A DNA stretch of 64,000 nt from Larimichthys crocea (GCF_000972845.2 NC_040028.1:8113198-8177197), one strand, 5' to 3'. Shown: positions 1 through 13,800, numbered from the stretch's first letter. Numbers and translations: made by a program. The notes: generated by a model from the letters alone, not told the origin.

Positions 1-90
1 TCAGTCATTACAACTTGGACTGGCATGCCATGTCCCTCTTTGGTTCTTTGTGATTTCCATTCTGAGCTGTAATTTGTATTGACATGACAG

Positions 91-505
91 CAGTGGTGGA
101 GAGTAACTAAGTACATTTACTCAAGTGGTGTACTTAAGTACAATTTTGATGTACAGTATTTTTCTTGGTATGTTAAAATGTATGTTAAAATATATAATTT
201 TATTTAAAAAAACTATAATGATTTCAAAATGATTGTCATTGGTCTATCTACAAGTATGGTAGTTAGAATTGGCTCAACCTCAACCAGCTACAACATGAAT
301 GGTAATGTTATACTAATAATTGCTTTTACTTAAAGTCCATGTAAGGTAAGAGTAAATGTATTCATTTATGTTCATATCATATATCATTCAAAGTCTTTTC
401 ACATGTTTCCATCAACTATTTTCCAACATATTTATTGTATTTTGAAAGAAATCTCAGACGTGCCTTAACACTGACTTTAAGTAAAAGATCCAAATACTTC
501 TTGAA
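91..505 (+). mobile_element. Non-autonomous TIR repeat (fish 'CAGTGGTGGA' family)
   Basis: The left end CAGTGGTGGAGAGTAACTAA, followed by GTACATTTACTCAAGT and GTACTTAAGTACAATTTTGA, matches a very common fish repeat I know from memory. The interior motif CAACCAGCTACAACAT is also typical. The right end, TAAGTAAAAGATCCAAATAC then TTCTT, corresponds to the family's terminus, which normally closes with CCACCACTG; here that terminus is eroded. There is no coding capacity. The family looks like a non-autonomous DNA transposon, but I cannot name its superfamily. Confidence 0.75.
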
Positions 506-3500
506 CGGCTGCATGACAACTACTTTTAGATTCAAGAATTATTGGGATTTATGTCTCTTTGTGTGCTCCAATGATTGTATTATTGCATGCACTAGCCAGT
601 GATTTTAATCCTGTCCAGAAAACTGCAAAATCCATCCATGCACGTTAAGCTTTTGCATGTCCCAGACAATGTCTCATTACCAGCTGAATCTGAAAATATG
701 TGTGAAACTGATTTAATTAAAAGTCTAGAGTTTATATTTTCTATGAGAACAATTGTAAAAATCCCATCAATGAAATTAATAGTGTCATCAAAATTTGGCT
801 TCCATTTGATAATCTGTCATTTGTAATTCAAATATCCTCCTGACTCAGTGCAACAATAAAAATAAAAAAAACAAATGAATGAAATGTAACGGGACTGGAA
901 AAGGCTAAGAAAATATATATTAAATATATTAGAGGGACTATAGCTAGCTGAAAACATTAACATTAACATTAAAACCTTCAAGGAAACCTATTACACCCCA
1001 GTAGGAGCTTAAATAATTACCTTAATATAATACCAATAAAAATAGACATAGTAATAGTGATCCTTAACAGCAGCAGTTGTTTCAGCTTGGCAGTTAGTCA
1101 AGTGGTCACTTACTGCTACCGGATGTTTCAAAGTTGGAGTAGCTAACAACTCGCTGTAGTTGGCACTCCTTTGCATTCTGAACAAGCTCTCTGCCGACAG
1201 AACAAAGTAATCTGGTCACACTACACCATTTTAGTCTTTATTATAGGACGTCAATAATTGGAAGCAGTTAAAATGATTCAATTCTGTCAGTAATTTTATA
1301 ATTGAGGCTGTGTTGTGAACATTTTATTGAAATAATGCTACAGGAACTTGTGTGTACCCAGCCTTTACTCAGTGAACACTAATTTAAATCCTTACTCTCC
1401 AGCCAACAACAACAGTTTGCCTAATTTTATCTTATTAACTGTAATTAAAGATAAGAGGATCAATAAAAAGTAATACAACTGCACTGGCACTTTGCCACTC
1501 TTTGACCAAATTTCAGTGGTGTTGCCAGGCCTTTCCTTTTACTTGTACATTTTGCTCGTTGCAGGCAGTCTTTGTATTTTTCTGCATTTTGAATCACAAT
1601 CTACTTCTAATAGTTTTGAATTTGAACATGTCCAACAGAATATCACTTTTGCTACACTACAGCACAGCGGCTCCCAGCAGAGAATGAGGGTGTTATAATT
1701 TTGGATCACGCCTTCGCTGTATGCGGTTATTTTCCTGTGCTCACATGGTTTACCACCTCAGCCTCTTTCTTTCCTTCCTATACGTGTTTAGGATCAAGCA
1801 TTAGTGTTTTTATCAGTTATCTTGTGCTGTACTTCAGAGGTTTTGTTTCTTTTTATCTTTTTCACGATTTGATCTGAATACCTCCTGTGGTTTTTGGGTT
1901 GTTGATCAGACAAAATAAGCAATTTAAAAACCTCAACGGGGCTCCAATTACTTATAATCAGTGCTCATCATATCGTCTAGATTCTGATAAATATACAGAT
2001 ATTGTACACAAATATTGTAAGATCTAAACCCTTGTACATTTGTTCTTTTGAAGGTAGGTAAGGAATCACTTCAACCAGATAGTAAGACCATATTGATATT
2101 TCATAGAAACAAGCCCAGTTTTGAAAATGACTCACTCACGTAGAGTTTTTGATGCAAAGCATCGTGGTGTCTTTTGCAGGGTCTGCTAACCCAAGCATTT
2201 TCTCTAAAGGTGTTTAGAGGGCTGGTCACTGTTTAGATAACCAAATGGGTCTTGGTTATTGATTAATTAAAGCCTTATCAGCACTAACAACTGTGATTGC
2301 AGAGAAAAAAGTGGGAATTAAAAGAGTCCTTCTCAAAAGACATCACTGTGAGCTGTGACTACATATTGTGGGATGTGATCTGACCCTGCATTCAGAACCC
2401 AATCCAAGTATCCTTGCAGTTTCTGTTTTAACAGACTAACCATTTTTTTTGTATGACCAGTTATTAATTTCACTGCTTTGCAAAGTCTCTTTTCAGGAAT
2501 ATTTGCATTTCAAAGTGCCATTGAGCTTAGATTATTATGGAGCTTTTCTTAAAAAAAAAAAAACATAATGACAACCGTCCCAGATAAAACAGTGTAATAT
2601 AATTGTGTTGAAATAATTTTTCATTAGCGGTTGAAAGTTGTATTTGGACTGAAATGTTTGTCAGAGGAGAGGCCAAATACACATTTATATACAAATATGC
2701 TTTTTACCATAGAAAAATGAGCAAGCTGTAAAATAGACAGCACTTAAAAGACAACAAAAGAAAAAGATGTTGATTGATAAAAAGCTGGATTAGGCTTTTG
2801 TTTGTATGAACCATTTTACCAGAAATGTACTGTGCAGAATTTTTTTTTTGTCCTGTGTCTTTACTCAGATTGTTGACCTGACAGGTTGTCTGAATCATAG
2901 TTCAAAAAGATCCTTTGATGCGTTCTGTCAACACAGGATTCATGTCCTTTTTTGGTCCATCGTAATTATTGTCTTCTGTCATGACAACAGTAGGTGGTTG
3001 TTGACTCTTTATACACCCAACCAGAATTCTTGTGCATCTAGTTTCCTCAAAATAAGCAGATTACATCCCCCAGCTGCCGAGAACTGTACCAATCACAGCC
3101 AATGTGATGGAAGCATGCCATTGGGAGCAGCCAAAAACATATCCTCTGCCCTCAAATTCAGAATAGCTGTGTATGATTTCAGAAAATACAGCTCAGGGGA
3201 AGTCATATTCTATTAGCATCATGCAAAGCAGTTTTTTGTGACAGTTGTGTCAGTGTAATATGATGAAATACTATGAAGTGGTTTTTATCGGTTTACTTGG
3301 CTTTTGTCACAGTTGGAAACAGTAAAAATGAATAGAGAGACTTGTGGTATAAAGAAAAATGACTCAAATGACACCCTGAACACCCATTTTCTCCCCAACA
3401 TCTCTCCGTCTCCCTTCTCTAAGGTCTGTATCAAATGCTCCCTTTTAGTTACATGTCTTGGATAACATTTGACTTTTGTACATTTTAGTGTATTGACTTT

Positions 3501-6500
3501 CAGAAAATATATTGATGCTGGATATCTAATTAAAATATTGTAATATCTTACTGGCAGCTAATTAATAGTGCATGCAGACCTAATTTTTAATAAAAAAAAA
3601 CAGTTGATGTAGTTTTTATATATTTATTTAATGCCAATGAGTCCAAAAAGATTTAATATTCACAGAGTCTCCCCATGTTATGCTGAGCTACAATGATGGA
3701 AGAGAGTGTAAAATCCTTCATTGAAGTAATGGCTAATCAACAGTCGTGTTGGCAATGAAACAAATATTTTTATTGTCTTTCATCTTGAATATGGTCAAAT
3801 TTCTTCCTCAAGTTAGAACTCTTGTTTTGAAACCAGATTAGACAAATGGTCATGCCACCAATATTTCTTATGCCACTAATTGTCACTTGCATTATAACAA
3901 CACTATTACATTATTATAACTCACCCTAATAGAAAGAAAAACAGCTTGCACAGCCAAGTTTAGTACTTCTTGGGGCGGCACAATCTCTTTGTTATCTCCC
4001 ATCACTTCCTTCTCTGGTCATTAAAATATTGGTCTTGTTTAAATTCAAATTTGAATTTAAAAAGAATTAATACTTACAATCTGCAGCCAATCAAAGCTTG
4101 TGCTCCAAATGGGTGAATGTTTTTTAGGCAATTAAGTGATGGGCTCACATGTGAATGCTGCAGGGTGTCTGGAGGTTAACCTGGGAGAGGTTGGTTCATT
4201 TTTCACACTGCAATGCTGTTTGATAATCAGTGGATGTTTTCAGAGCCCAACTCCATGAAGGGCATATCTCTGTGGAAAATGCTCCAATTTAAATGAAAGA
4301 ACAAAGTACTGGCAAAAGCAGGAAGAAAAGCTGCTCAAGTGTGCAGTAAATTGTGACAGAGGCAGACTTCAAATGTTTAGTTTATTTTCAGTGTCACGGA
4401 AGGCACTCTTTAAATTTAAGAATTGATTATCAAAAAAAAAAATAAAAAAATTAAATGCCGCACTTGCTTTCAAGTATGTCAAAGTTCTTTCGTTTTAATG
4501 TGTGTGTGTGCGCAAGATGGAAGTGCTCCATTTACTCTGCAGCTTACCTCCTGACATACAGAATAATGTGGCATTCTTTGCAAGGATAAAAATATAAGCT
4601 GGAGTGGAAATATGGGTTTGTGTCAAACTCATCAGTAAAGCAATTATCACAGCACTGGTTGAATTACTATGTTTAGGGTTAAGTGCAACAAAAAGTGTAA
4701 GAGCTTGTATAAAGATAGAAAGATAATATCACAGCATAACTGTAAGTTAGCATCCAAGAATTTGCTGTCTAAGTTGGCAAGAAAACTATGAGCTGGCTCC
4801 ACAACATTAGATTCTAGCCAGATGTCATCGCATCCACTGTCATATTTACACAGAAAAAGTCAATATTACAGAGTAATTGCCTACAATAATAGTGTTAAAC
4901 CGATTGAATTAATGACCTGTTTGACCATTTAAGAAATTAGTCATCGACTCTCCAAACAAACACCTAGTTAGCAGGCCTGCTGGTGCTCAGGACTCCCCAG
5001 ATGCTCCAGAATAATAAGATGATAATCTTATGTTAATAAGACAATGTTGTGCATGTATTTTGCACACAGAAGTCAGAAGCTTACAAAATGTTTCTTTACA
5101 TGCATGGTATGAATGCCAACAAGTAAGCAAGGATAGAAAACTTTTGACCAACAAAGAGTCCATAAGGGACCGTTGGTGCATTAAACAAGTTCAGGTACAA
5201 GTAGAAAGATCAACATCTTATTGTGAGGTCTGAGACAACGCAGTGTATAAAGTATTTAGTTGAGTCCATCATTTTAGAAGTAAACTGTTTTGTACAGTGA
5301 CATGGTTCAAACTGTGGATCGCTTTAGTATCACACAAGCATAACACAGCTTGTCTTTCTCCATTTTTTCACTCATAATGACATTTTGAACAACCCCTCCC
5401 AAACCGATTAGCACCATACAATAGCGGCTGCTGTGTTCAGATCAATAATTCCAGAAACACAGCGAGGAAACAAATCAATTATTGTTTAAACACAAGGCTC
5501 TGATGTCCAGGAATCAATAGATGAGATGTATTACATTGCAGACGCTCTTTAGAGGTCTGAGACTCATTTTTATTTATTTTCCTTTGGACAGCAAAATTCA
5601 CATGGAGCTCTTTGTCATTTGTGACCCAGTTAGAATCGCTGCCATTATATTACTGCTATTACCCAATGAAATGCCCAAAAATCACAATCCTATATAATGG
5701 AAGAGAATATCTGATGATGCTATGTATAGTAATATCACCAGTGTTTTTATTGTCCCAAACTACACTGCGATATTGTGCTGTTATCGTTCTGTCAGTGATC
5801 AATAATATGTCATTATTTGCCCAGAATTGTGTGTTAGATAACCTAACCAATGTCTTTGTTACTCTCGTTTAGTTCATACGTTTACATTTCTGTCAGCAAG
5901 CCTGAAGTCATTACTTATGTTGTCTAGCAACCATGCTGGTGTAAGTGGTGTTGACTCCAGATGATTTAATACCTTCAGCAGTTTGTATATGGACGGATGC
6001 TACCTGATTTAATTTGAAAATGTATTTTGCAGTTTTTTATTTGCATTCAAGCAGTTTACAGAATGTCGAATTGCATTTAGTCATGTGTAAATTACATGTC
6101 ATGCATTTTCTACAGATGAATGTGTTTCTGGTGAAATGTACTGGAACCATCCACATTACAGGTCTAATTAGACTGAAAGACAAATTCTGAACCTGTCAGC
6201 TCAAAAGTGTATTTGTGTATCGTAAGACCAAATTGACAAGAGATGGTCTGTTTGATTGTGGATTAAGGAAAATTCTGTTTATATATATTTATATACTTTT
6301 ACAGCAGAATAAATACACATGCCTCCACTGACCATTTGATTTCTAACACCTATGCTTTCTGTCTTTTATTGCTGATATCTTGAAAGCTTTGCCAGGAGTT
6401 TGTGTGCACACAGGCAAAAGAATGTGATATACATTTATTTAAAAAGAGAATCACCTGGGTCATATTTGGTATGCTTGATGCGTGACAGAAGTGCTCCTAC

Positions 6501-7051
6501 AGCACTACTCCTACTGTTCTCAGCTTTAGTTTTCTGTAAAGGAACTGAGTTTTAAATTACTTTAAAGACGTGTTTCATATGTTGATGTACTGCAAGATAT
6601 TGAATGCTGAGATTAAAAGATTTGATTTAAATGCACAAGCAATTGGAAAATGTCCTGGATGGCACAGAGGTACAACACATCATATATCTCCAGCTCTGAC
6701 ATATGAAGGTCAGCTGTGAGAAATGACTGAAGGTGACAACATGTCACAGCAATCCTTTCTTTTTAACTCAGCTTCACTCAGCAAGGTGTTACAGTAAGTA
6801 TGAAATCTGTGATAATAACATAATAATAACACTTATTATACATTTTCAGTTGAAACCAGTATTTGTGGCATGATTTTTAGGTCAAGTATTTTTATTTCAC
6901 TTGTTAAGATTGAATTATGATGTGTGTTATACCCTGGTGCACAGAAAAAAACTAACATCACCTCTGGTCTTCTGGTTTGTCAAACTGGAATCTGACTGAT
7001 TTGAAAGCAACAAGTTTATGAGCCGCATATTTGGGTTTTTATTTTTTTATT
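506..7051. other. Non-coding stretch, no gene recognised
   Basis: AT-rich sequence with scattered A/T runs and a triplicated ACATTA at 952-972. The longest open frame (2806-3216 plus, 136 codons) has no recognisable domain and no convincing splice context. The other frames are 60-90 codons and look like chance. Confidence 0.6.
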
Positions 7052-7122
7052 TTATTTTACCTTTATTTTACCAGGCAGACGTTGAAAAACAATTTATTAT
7101 TCAGTATAACAGCCTGGCAATG
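7052..7122 (+). mobile_element. Short fragment of a fish interspersed repeat (ACCTTTATTTTACCAGG)
   Basis: TTTTACCTTTATTTTACCAG followed about 45 bases later by CAGTATAACAGCCTGGCA resembles a repeat typical of fish genomes (ACCTTTATTTAACCAGG ... ACAATGACGGCCTGGC). The piece is short and diverged. An AAAT-rich stretch follows at about 7198-7220. Confidence 0.5.
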
Positions 7123-8456
7123 ACTCTGAGTTAGACTGGCAGCACAAGCAAGCTCCTTAAAATGATAGAAATATCCAAAATATTTCAAACAGCCCAGAAA
7201 AAATAAATAAATAAATATAAAAAAAATATACAACCTATTGTCATATTGTGGATTTCTTTAATTTTGAATCATGAAGTGACGACATGATGAGCTGCTCTTT
7301 TGCAGTCATTACTCCACCGTCATTCTGTCACTCAAATAAATTGCGGCAGAATTATCCATGATTGCATTTGAAATGCAAAACAAGGAAAGCATCCTAAAGC
7401 AGGAGGGCTGGTGAGTTGTCAGCAGTCTGTAAGGTAATGCAACTGCATCACAAAGGTCTTATTAGATATTCCTAAATGTACATCTGTATTATCAAATGAC
7501 AGCACACAACAGGCAGTCATCTCCTGTATCCGGCTGCTCATATTAGGACGCATCCAGTAATCTCATTAATTACTTCTCTAAATCACAAGGTTTATGCAGG
7601 GGGTCCGACGTTTTTACTTGATGAAGTACATGTAATGATAGAATACACAGATTTTTTTTTTTTTTCCCTTCAGTTCAAGTTATTTCTTGTTGTGGTTTTC
7701 TTTAACTCAGCCAGGATGTGCATGGTGTTATTTATCAGAGGAGTGCTACCTGTGATGTCTAGTTCCAAGCAGAACAGCAGGTGAAGCAGTTGACACCCTG
7801 GAAACTCAGTTGAATCATGCAATAGAGCAGCTGCCCTTCAGCAATTACGGTTATGAAGCCATAAATCAGACCTTAATAGGGGAGAGAGCGGAGAGAAGCT
7901 AAAAGACATGTGCTACCTCAGTGGAATTGTCTCTCATGTATATTGCCAGTTAATTTATTAAAAAGAATTCCTCAGACCTAGATCTTCAAAGTGCATTTTC
8001 ATTTGACCAGTATTTCTTTTACTGTATTTGACAGTGGACTCTGAACCTTTGGGTGTCAGAATAGCCCTAAAATATAGAAACTTTTAATGGTTCATTTGGC
8101 ATGCATTCATAGTACGCAGTATAAAATTGGAGATCTGTATATTTGTCCTGCATGAAATATTCCTTTGAATGGATTAAAACGCACTTCATGGTTTCACAAA
8201 GTAGAACATTTATTAATTTCACGTTTTCATTAGCACAGCATTTCAGTAGAGGTCTCCATCCTGTTTGCACAACACTTAAAAATGACATAAGCAAATATGT
8301 GGTGGAATTACATCAATGATTTATTGTTTTATAACCCCAGAACCATGACTGCTGTATGTGATTTACTAAATTATGGGCTATTATTTAAATACAAATAAAG
8401 CTGATAGTGCTATTGAAATACTATATCTGGGAGAAAATGGGCCCCTGGGAACAGAG
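7123..8456. other. Non-coding stretch, nothing recognised
   Basis: AT-rich sequence with an AAAT/A-rich patch near 7200 and a T14 run near 7655. No gene, RNA or clear repeat is visible. Confidence 0.55.
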
Positions 8457-8835
8457 CAGTATAACATATAAAGACTGGACAGCATATGCGTGATGTCACC
8501 TGTAGGTTTCCAAAGCACCACTTTAAAGCTTAAAATCTGAGGTGCTGGCCGCCGCCATGTTGGCTGTCCTGTCACCGCCTGCCACCACACTGTTAATTAT
8601 GTGTAACTTTAACCATTAATATAATTTGAACAGGTGAGTTCTATAAAAATTCACACTCAGTACAGTTGTCATGAATGGTGAAATTAGCTTTAGAGACCAA
8701 AACAGTTTTTTGTACCAGGCTATAAACATGTTTATTTCTGCTGTGAAGTTGGACATTTTAATATAAGTGCTTATGGAGATTGAAATGTTCTGTAGCCAGC
8801 CTCAAGTGGCCGCTCAAGGCCTTACAGTTTTATCC
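8457..8835 (-). mobile_element. Unclassified fish interspersed repeat, copy A (minus)
   Basis: Read on the minus strand, this stretch aligns with 10436-10825 and 38140-38562. Shared blocks are GGCCACTTGAGGCTGGCT, TATTAAAATGTCC, CACAGCAGAAATAAACATGT, TGGTACAAAAAAC and TTTTGGTCTCT, ending in a GGTGACATCACG segment. The layout agrees with a common fish repeat that ends in GGGTGACGTCAC and then a TTTATACAGTCTATG-like sequence. No protein is encoded. The 69-codon frame at 8381-8590 is a by-product. Confidence 0.75.
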
Positions 8836-8887
8836 GCATTGGCCTTATTTTCCAGCCACATAGGTTGCTGCCTGTAACAGCCGTGAT

Positions 8888-9170
8888 AGCTCTTTGTGGT
8901 TGTTTGTAGCCTAATAACTATGTGCCTTTGTAATTGTTGTGTGACTTTGTAGTCATTATGCATCTCTTTTTGCATTGCCTGTTGTGTGTCTCTTTATACT
9001 AGTTTTATTTGGTCTCTTTTTGTTTTCATTGTGGTGTAATTTTGCATCTCTTTGTAGTCGTTTTGTGTTTCTTTGTAGTTGGGCATCTCTTGGTACTATT
9101 TTTTTTTTTTGTCTCTTTGCGATTGTTTTGCATCTCTTTCTTTGCAACTTTTTGTTGGCCTGTTGAGTAA
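8888..9170 (+). repeat. Degenerate minisatellite, unit about 21-23 bases
   Basis: Variants of CATCTCTTTGTAGTCGTTTTG recur through the stretch (for example near 8958, 8990, 9012, 9046, 9069, 9085, 9112 and 9131), with drifting spacing and internal T expansions. The open frames on both strands at 8956-9166 are repetitive by-products and not genes. Confidence 0.75.
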
Positions 9171-10435
9171 ACCATCAATATATGTAGAATAAAATCCTAT
9201 CCAGAAATTAAATGATTTTGTTGCATACACAGAATAATAGCATCTTACATATGTCATATGTAATGTGCTTTAAACATTTACAGTGCACTATTAATCCACT
9301 TTTAATAATTCTAATAATAATTCTTGGAATAGAAATAATGAATCCCATCTACAAAATGTCTGATTGAGAGGATGTGAGATGGGTGGCGGCCTAAGGAGAA
9401 GATGCTGTTGCTGCCAGTGCTCTGAGGGAACTGGATGGCTGTGGAAGCCCCGTGTGTGGAGGTAAACAAAGGTTAATCCTCTCAGACAGGCAGAGGAGAA
9501 CAACTCCGGTTTGACAGGTCTCCTGTTCATTCACCAATGCCTCTACTACCTGGAGGCAAAATCCTCCCTGTCTCTCCATAAAGGCTGTTTGCTTTAACAT
9601 GGATAGACACTTGCTGTCCTTGAGTGAAAGGAAATGCAGTGTGGAATTTTGCTCAGGAATTCGTACATTTTGTTTATCTTCATCATTTTGTTCACTTGAA
9701 ACATCTAAAGGTTCCCTGTAATACATAAATCACCAAAAAATCTGTTTGTTTGGAATACCATTCATTTAAAGGTACTTTTTAAATTGTTTTTTTGTTGTAA
9801 TAGTGATGCATGGACACACTGTTGCTTCTATAAAGGATTGTTGTCCCCAGTAATGACATTTGGCAGGGTTTATGGTTCAGCTCTCTCTGTCTGTATTTGT
9901 CCATCTGCCATTTACAATATTTTGGATGCAACTGATTGTATTGCCACAAAATCCTAGAAACTGATTTCTGCTTTGTGGTATTTTAGAAACTGAACTGAGG
10001 GGCCTGCTGTGCGCTTGGGTCTGTTCACTTTTCATTGCTCTATACATTTGTCTTTATAACCTCATACCTTGCATTAACATGCCACCTGAAGCTATCTGAA
10101 CTCTGAATAATGGCTTCTGATCACTGCATTTACATTGCATTTCTTATTCTTATGAGAATTTTTTAAAAAATCTTAAAGATTCTTATCACAACTGCCAACA
10201 TTGAGATCAGATTGTAATATGGATGTTAGATACAGTAGGTGGACTTTGAACAAGCATGATGCGTGGTAGTCAAAGAAATGTGTATGAACTTTACCTTCCT
10301 TTGCTGTTTGGAGGATTTTTTCTAAATATTGTGGCTGAACCATATAGTTTGTGGTTAGACCTACCTGAGATCTGATCATGATGCGAAACCAATGAGCAAC
10401 CCTTGTGGCTGTGCACTGAAACTCACACGACGTGC
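9171..10435. other. Non-coding stretch, nothing recognised
   Basis: The longest frame is 9391-9726 minus (111 codons). It has no domain I recognise and no supporting context. The rest is AT-rich single-copy-looking sequence. Confidence 0.5.
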
Positions 10436-10825
10436 CAAAAACTGCAGTTTGTGGAATGGCCACTTAAGGCTGGCTATAAAACAAGTCATCATTGTCATAT
10501 TAAAATGTCCAAACATCACAGCAGAAATAAACATGTTTACAGCTGGTACAAAAAACGGTTTTGGTCTCTGTGGTTAATTTCCCTATTCGTACTATACTGA
10601 GTGTGAACTTTCATATAATTTGCCTATTGAAGTTATATTACGGTTTAAAGTTATGCTTTGATTGACAGGTTGATGCTGTCACAGGTGGCTTGTTTGAGCA
10701 CTCAGGCTTTATACAGCCTGCCTCAGCTCCACCCATGATTCACATCTTTGCCCATTTTTAGATTAGCTGGGAGGCGGTATTGCCACAATGGCTCTTCAGA
10801 AATTTATCGGTGATGTCACAGAGAC
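10436..10825 (+). mobile_element. Unclassified fish interspersed repeat, copy B (plus)
   Basis: Homologous to copies at 8457-8835 (inverted) and 38140-38562. It carries GGCCACTTAAGGCTGGCT, TATTAAAATGTCCAAACATC, GCAGAAATAAACATGTTTAC, GGTACAAAAAACGGTTTTGG, ATTGACAGGTTGATG, AGATTAGCTGGGAGGCGG and finally GGTGATGTCACAGAGAC, in the same order as copy C. Confidence 0.8.
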
Positions 10826-13800
10826 AAAATAAATTTCCTTGATAGCGATCTGTGACTCTTTGATAAATATTATGTTTGCAGAACAAGTAGCTCTCGTCAA
10901 AAGGATTTTTATTGATACCGATGTTTGGAGCACAAGGCACTTGATAAGCATGATACACCACACCTGTTGCAAATTGTCATCAGTCAAATAGTTGGTGTTA
11001 GAGCCATTTTGTATATGGTGTATATAAGGTGATAAATAATGCAGATTTGTTGCATATTGCAAATATTGAAGTTACAAGAATGCCTATTAGTTAATAATAA
11101 CTGCACTCTTCTTATTGGCTGAGACGTGTAACGTGATATGTGCGTATTTTGTTTTGTGTTGGAAAATATGGAGGAGAGCACACTAGTTTTTGACCGTGCT
11201 CGTGATTATTATTTTGGATTACTGCAGTTTTATTGTTTGTCATGCTCAATAGAAAGACTTTCAATAAATCACAAGAAAGAAAACTGTGGAGTTTTTTGGA
11301 CAAAGACATGTGTCAACTACATCCACGTGCTCCATAGCTTTAGTGTGTGTTTAAAAGTAAAAAGCAACAAAACCACACTAACAGTAGGATTGCTTATATA
11401 CTGTTTATATATTTTAAACAATAGCTACATACTTAACTCAGTATATACATGACGTACGTATAAACTACCTATAGAGTGCTGCAGAAGTGAGTCCTAGAAT
11501 CCTAAAACCTGTATGCATACTTGGAATTATTTTTTTTGGTTAGATACTTGAAATAATTGTTAACATAAGCTTTTATGACTTTATGGTTAGATGGTTGTCA
11601 ACAAGTGGTCAAATAACACCAAGCAGGTTGTTTGGCTTAAACATCACGCTAAAACCTTAAAGCATAAAAATATGGAAGAGCATATAGAATGGCAGTGTTA
11701 CTGTTAGAAAAACATATAGCTAATGGTTAAAATAAAACTGACTGCACTCCAATCCAGCAAGGTCGCTCCATCCTGCAGGCTGTGCAGAGGGGTGGCTGTG
11801 TTTATTTGCACTTTACGTGTCGCTGTGAAAAATTAAATTCATGTTTTATTTCTCTTAATTACACACTCATATTGGCTCTGTCTCTTGGTCAGTTTCTCTC
11901 TCTGTGGGGACAACATTGATAAATCCTACCTATTCTACCTTTAAAGACTCATTTAATCCAATGACTAACTTTATTCAAATTAACAATTTTTTAATTTTTT
12001 TTAGGTTAATGATGTTTTAAAATATGACTCCAGACATTTAAGGCTTTGTTTGAAAACCTCAATAGAAGCTTTGAATAAAAAAAAAAAAAAAAAAGAAGTA
12101 GTATGTACTCAAACAAATGGTCTCATTTCAAACTCCTCATTTGGGCCTCTAGTGACCAAAGTACCCAGTGTACAGTATGTATCCAGAAGAGTTTACGTTT
12201 TCAGAGTTTTCGTCTGCCCCTCTTTGTAAATGATTTATTACCTGAATTCCCATGTATCTGAGAGTGGAAGTGTTGTGTTTCGCCTTGGAGACGTGTACAG
12301 CCGCAGGACTAGGTGTTCCTTTGTTCTGACAGTACTGCAATGTTCAGCGATAGGAGCTTTTAAAGATTTGGTGGTTATGCCGATGTTTACCAATCCACAT
12401 GGGCATTTGAGCATGCACTGTATGTGATATTAGCAGTGGAACATGAAATAACACCTTTAATGTTGTATTTTCTTCCCATCTGGGGGTGGATGAATGAATC
12501 AGTTTGTGTGCAAAATGACAATGACCACATGGGTAATTTCCAGAGGGGACAGAGCTAGGGATGTGATGCTGATGGAGTGGAAGTTCTGCTCTCACCATCA
12601 TTGTACGTAGGTCAGGGGGGTATCTTATATACCACACAAGGGAGCTTAGAAAAGCAGTTCTTAAGCACTGGGTTCGTATCAATAATATGCCAATGTTCTT
12701 TGATTACACTGGCTTTGGATACCAGTGAATACTGAATAGCTCAAACATCTCTGGGTTTCTTTGGGGTTAGTAATGGCAAGGCATTGAGTTTGTTGAAAAA
12801 ACATGATTAGGCACTTTTAATCAAAGTCTCTTAGCTTCTATATCCTCTTTGTTTGAAGCCGTTTGTTTCAAGCTCTTTAGTTTGTGTGTAGAAGTCCTCA
12901 GTAGAGCTGCAGATCTGTCTGATTGGATTGAACTGGGATACATATTGAATGACATGATTGACTGCAGAGAATAGAGTTTCTATCTGTAAGTTTATGTTGT
13001 AGGTTAATTTTAAGGCTGTATTCTTTAATTGCCAGTACATTTAAAAAGCTCATTTTATTTTGATTAGATTACATAATGAACTTTGTCTAGATACCTCTTC
13101 CAGTTCAAGATGAGTTGAATGAATGATTTCACCTAATGATTAAAGACCAGTTATTCTTTTTTTTCCTCCAGGTCTCCTCTAAGACTGGCCGTGTGATCAA
13201 CAATGTTCCCTAGCTTTGCCTCTTTGTATGTGTAATTATTTGAACAAGGACTGATCTTCAAAATCTCTTGTTACTGCTTGCAAAGTGCTGTGAGTGCACA
13301 GTAATAATTGCACTCTGATTCAGATGTGCATTTTAACATTATGATAAAACTTAAAGCGCCTCCCATCTAGATTTTGGTGGTTACACACTAAGAGGACACA
13401 GTTTTTATTGAATTAATCAACCGAAACTGTAAAAAGGGGAATAAAATAGGCTTTTGAAAAGTAGTAATGATGAAAAGTAGTAATGACACCTGCAAAACTG
13501 TGGCCAGTACATCTGGTTGATGATTCACCCACAGCTGAACACCTACTGTGATCTATAATCAAATGTGCTTTTCCTGCTATGTCAAATATAATTTTCCCAT
13601 AATGACAAAGACCTTAACAAGGGCTCTGTGATGATCATCACTCAGTTAAATTCTACATGGCTGCAACCATTAAAGATTTTAATAAATGATAGTTATTAAA
13701 ATATGTTCCTGACCTTCAAGAAAATGTAAAAAAAAAAGCTGTAAGCTTGTGTACAGAGACTTCGGGGACATAGGGATGCTCCGCTCCCCTCACCCTTCCA

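Noticed and set aside
8956..9166. Open frames on both strands, one basic and KRQ-rich
   Set aside because: Both are translations of the degenerate minisatellite.
9391..9726. 111-codon minus-strand frame
   Set aside because: No known domain, no splice context, no supporting feature nearby. Treated as chance.
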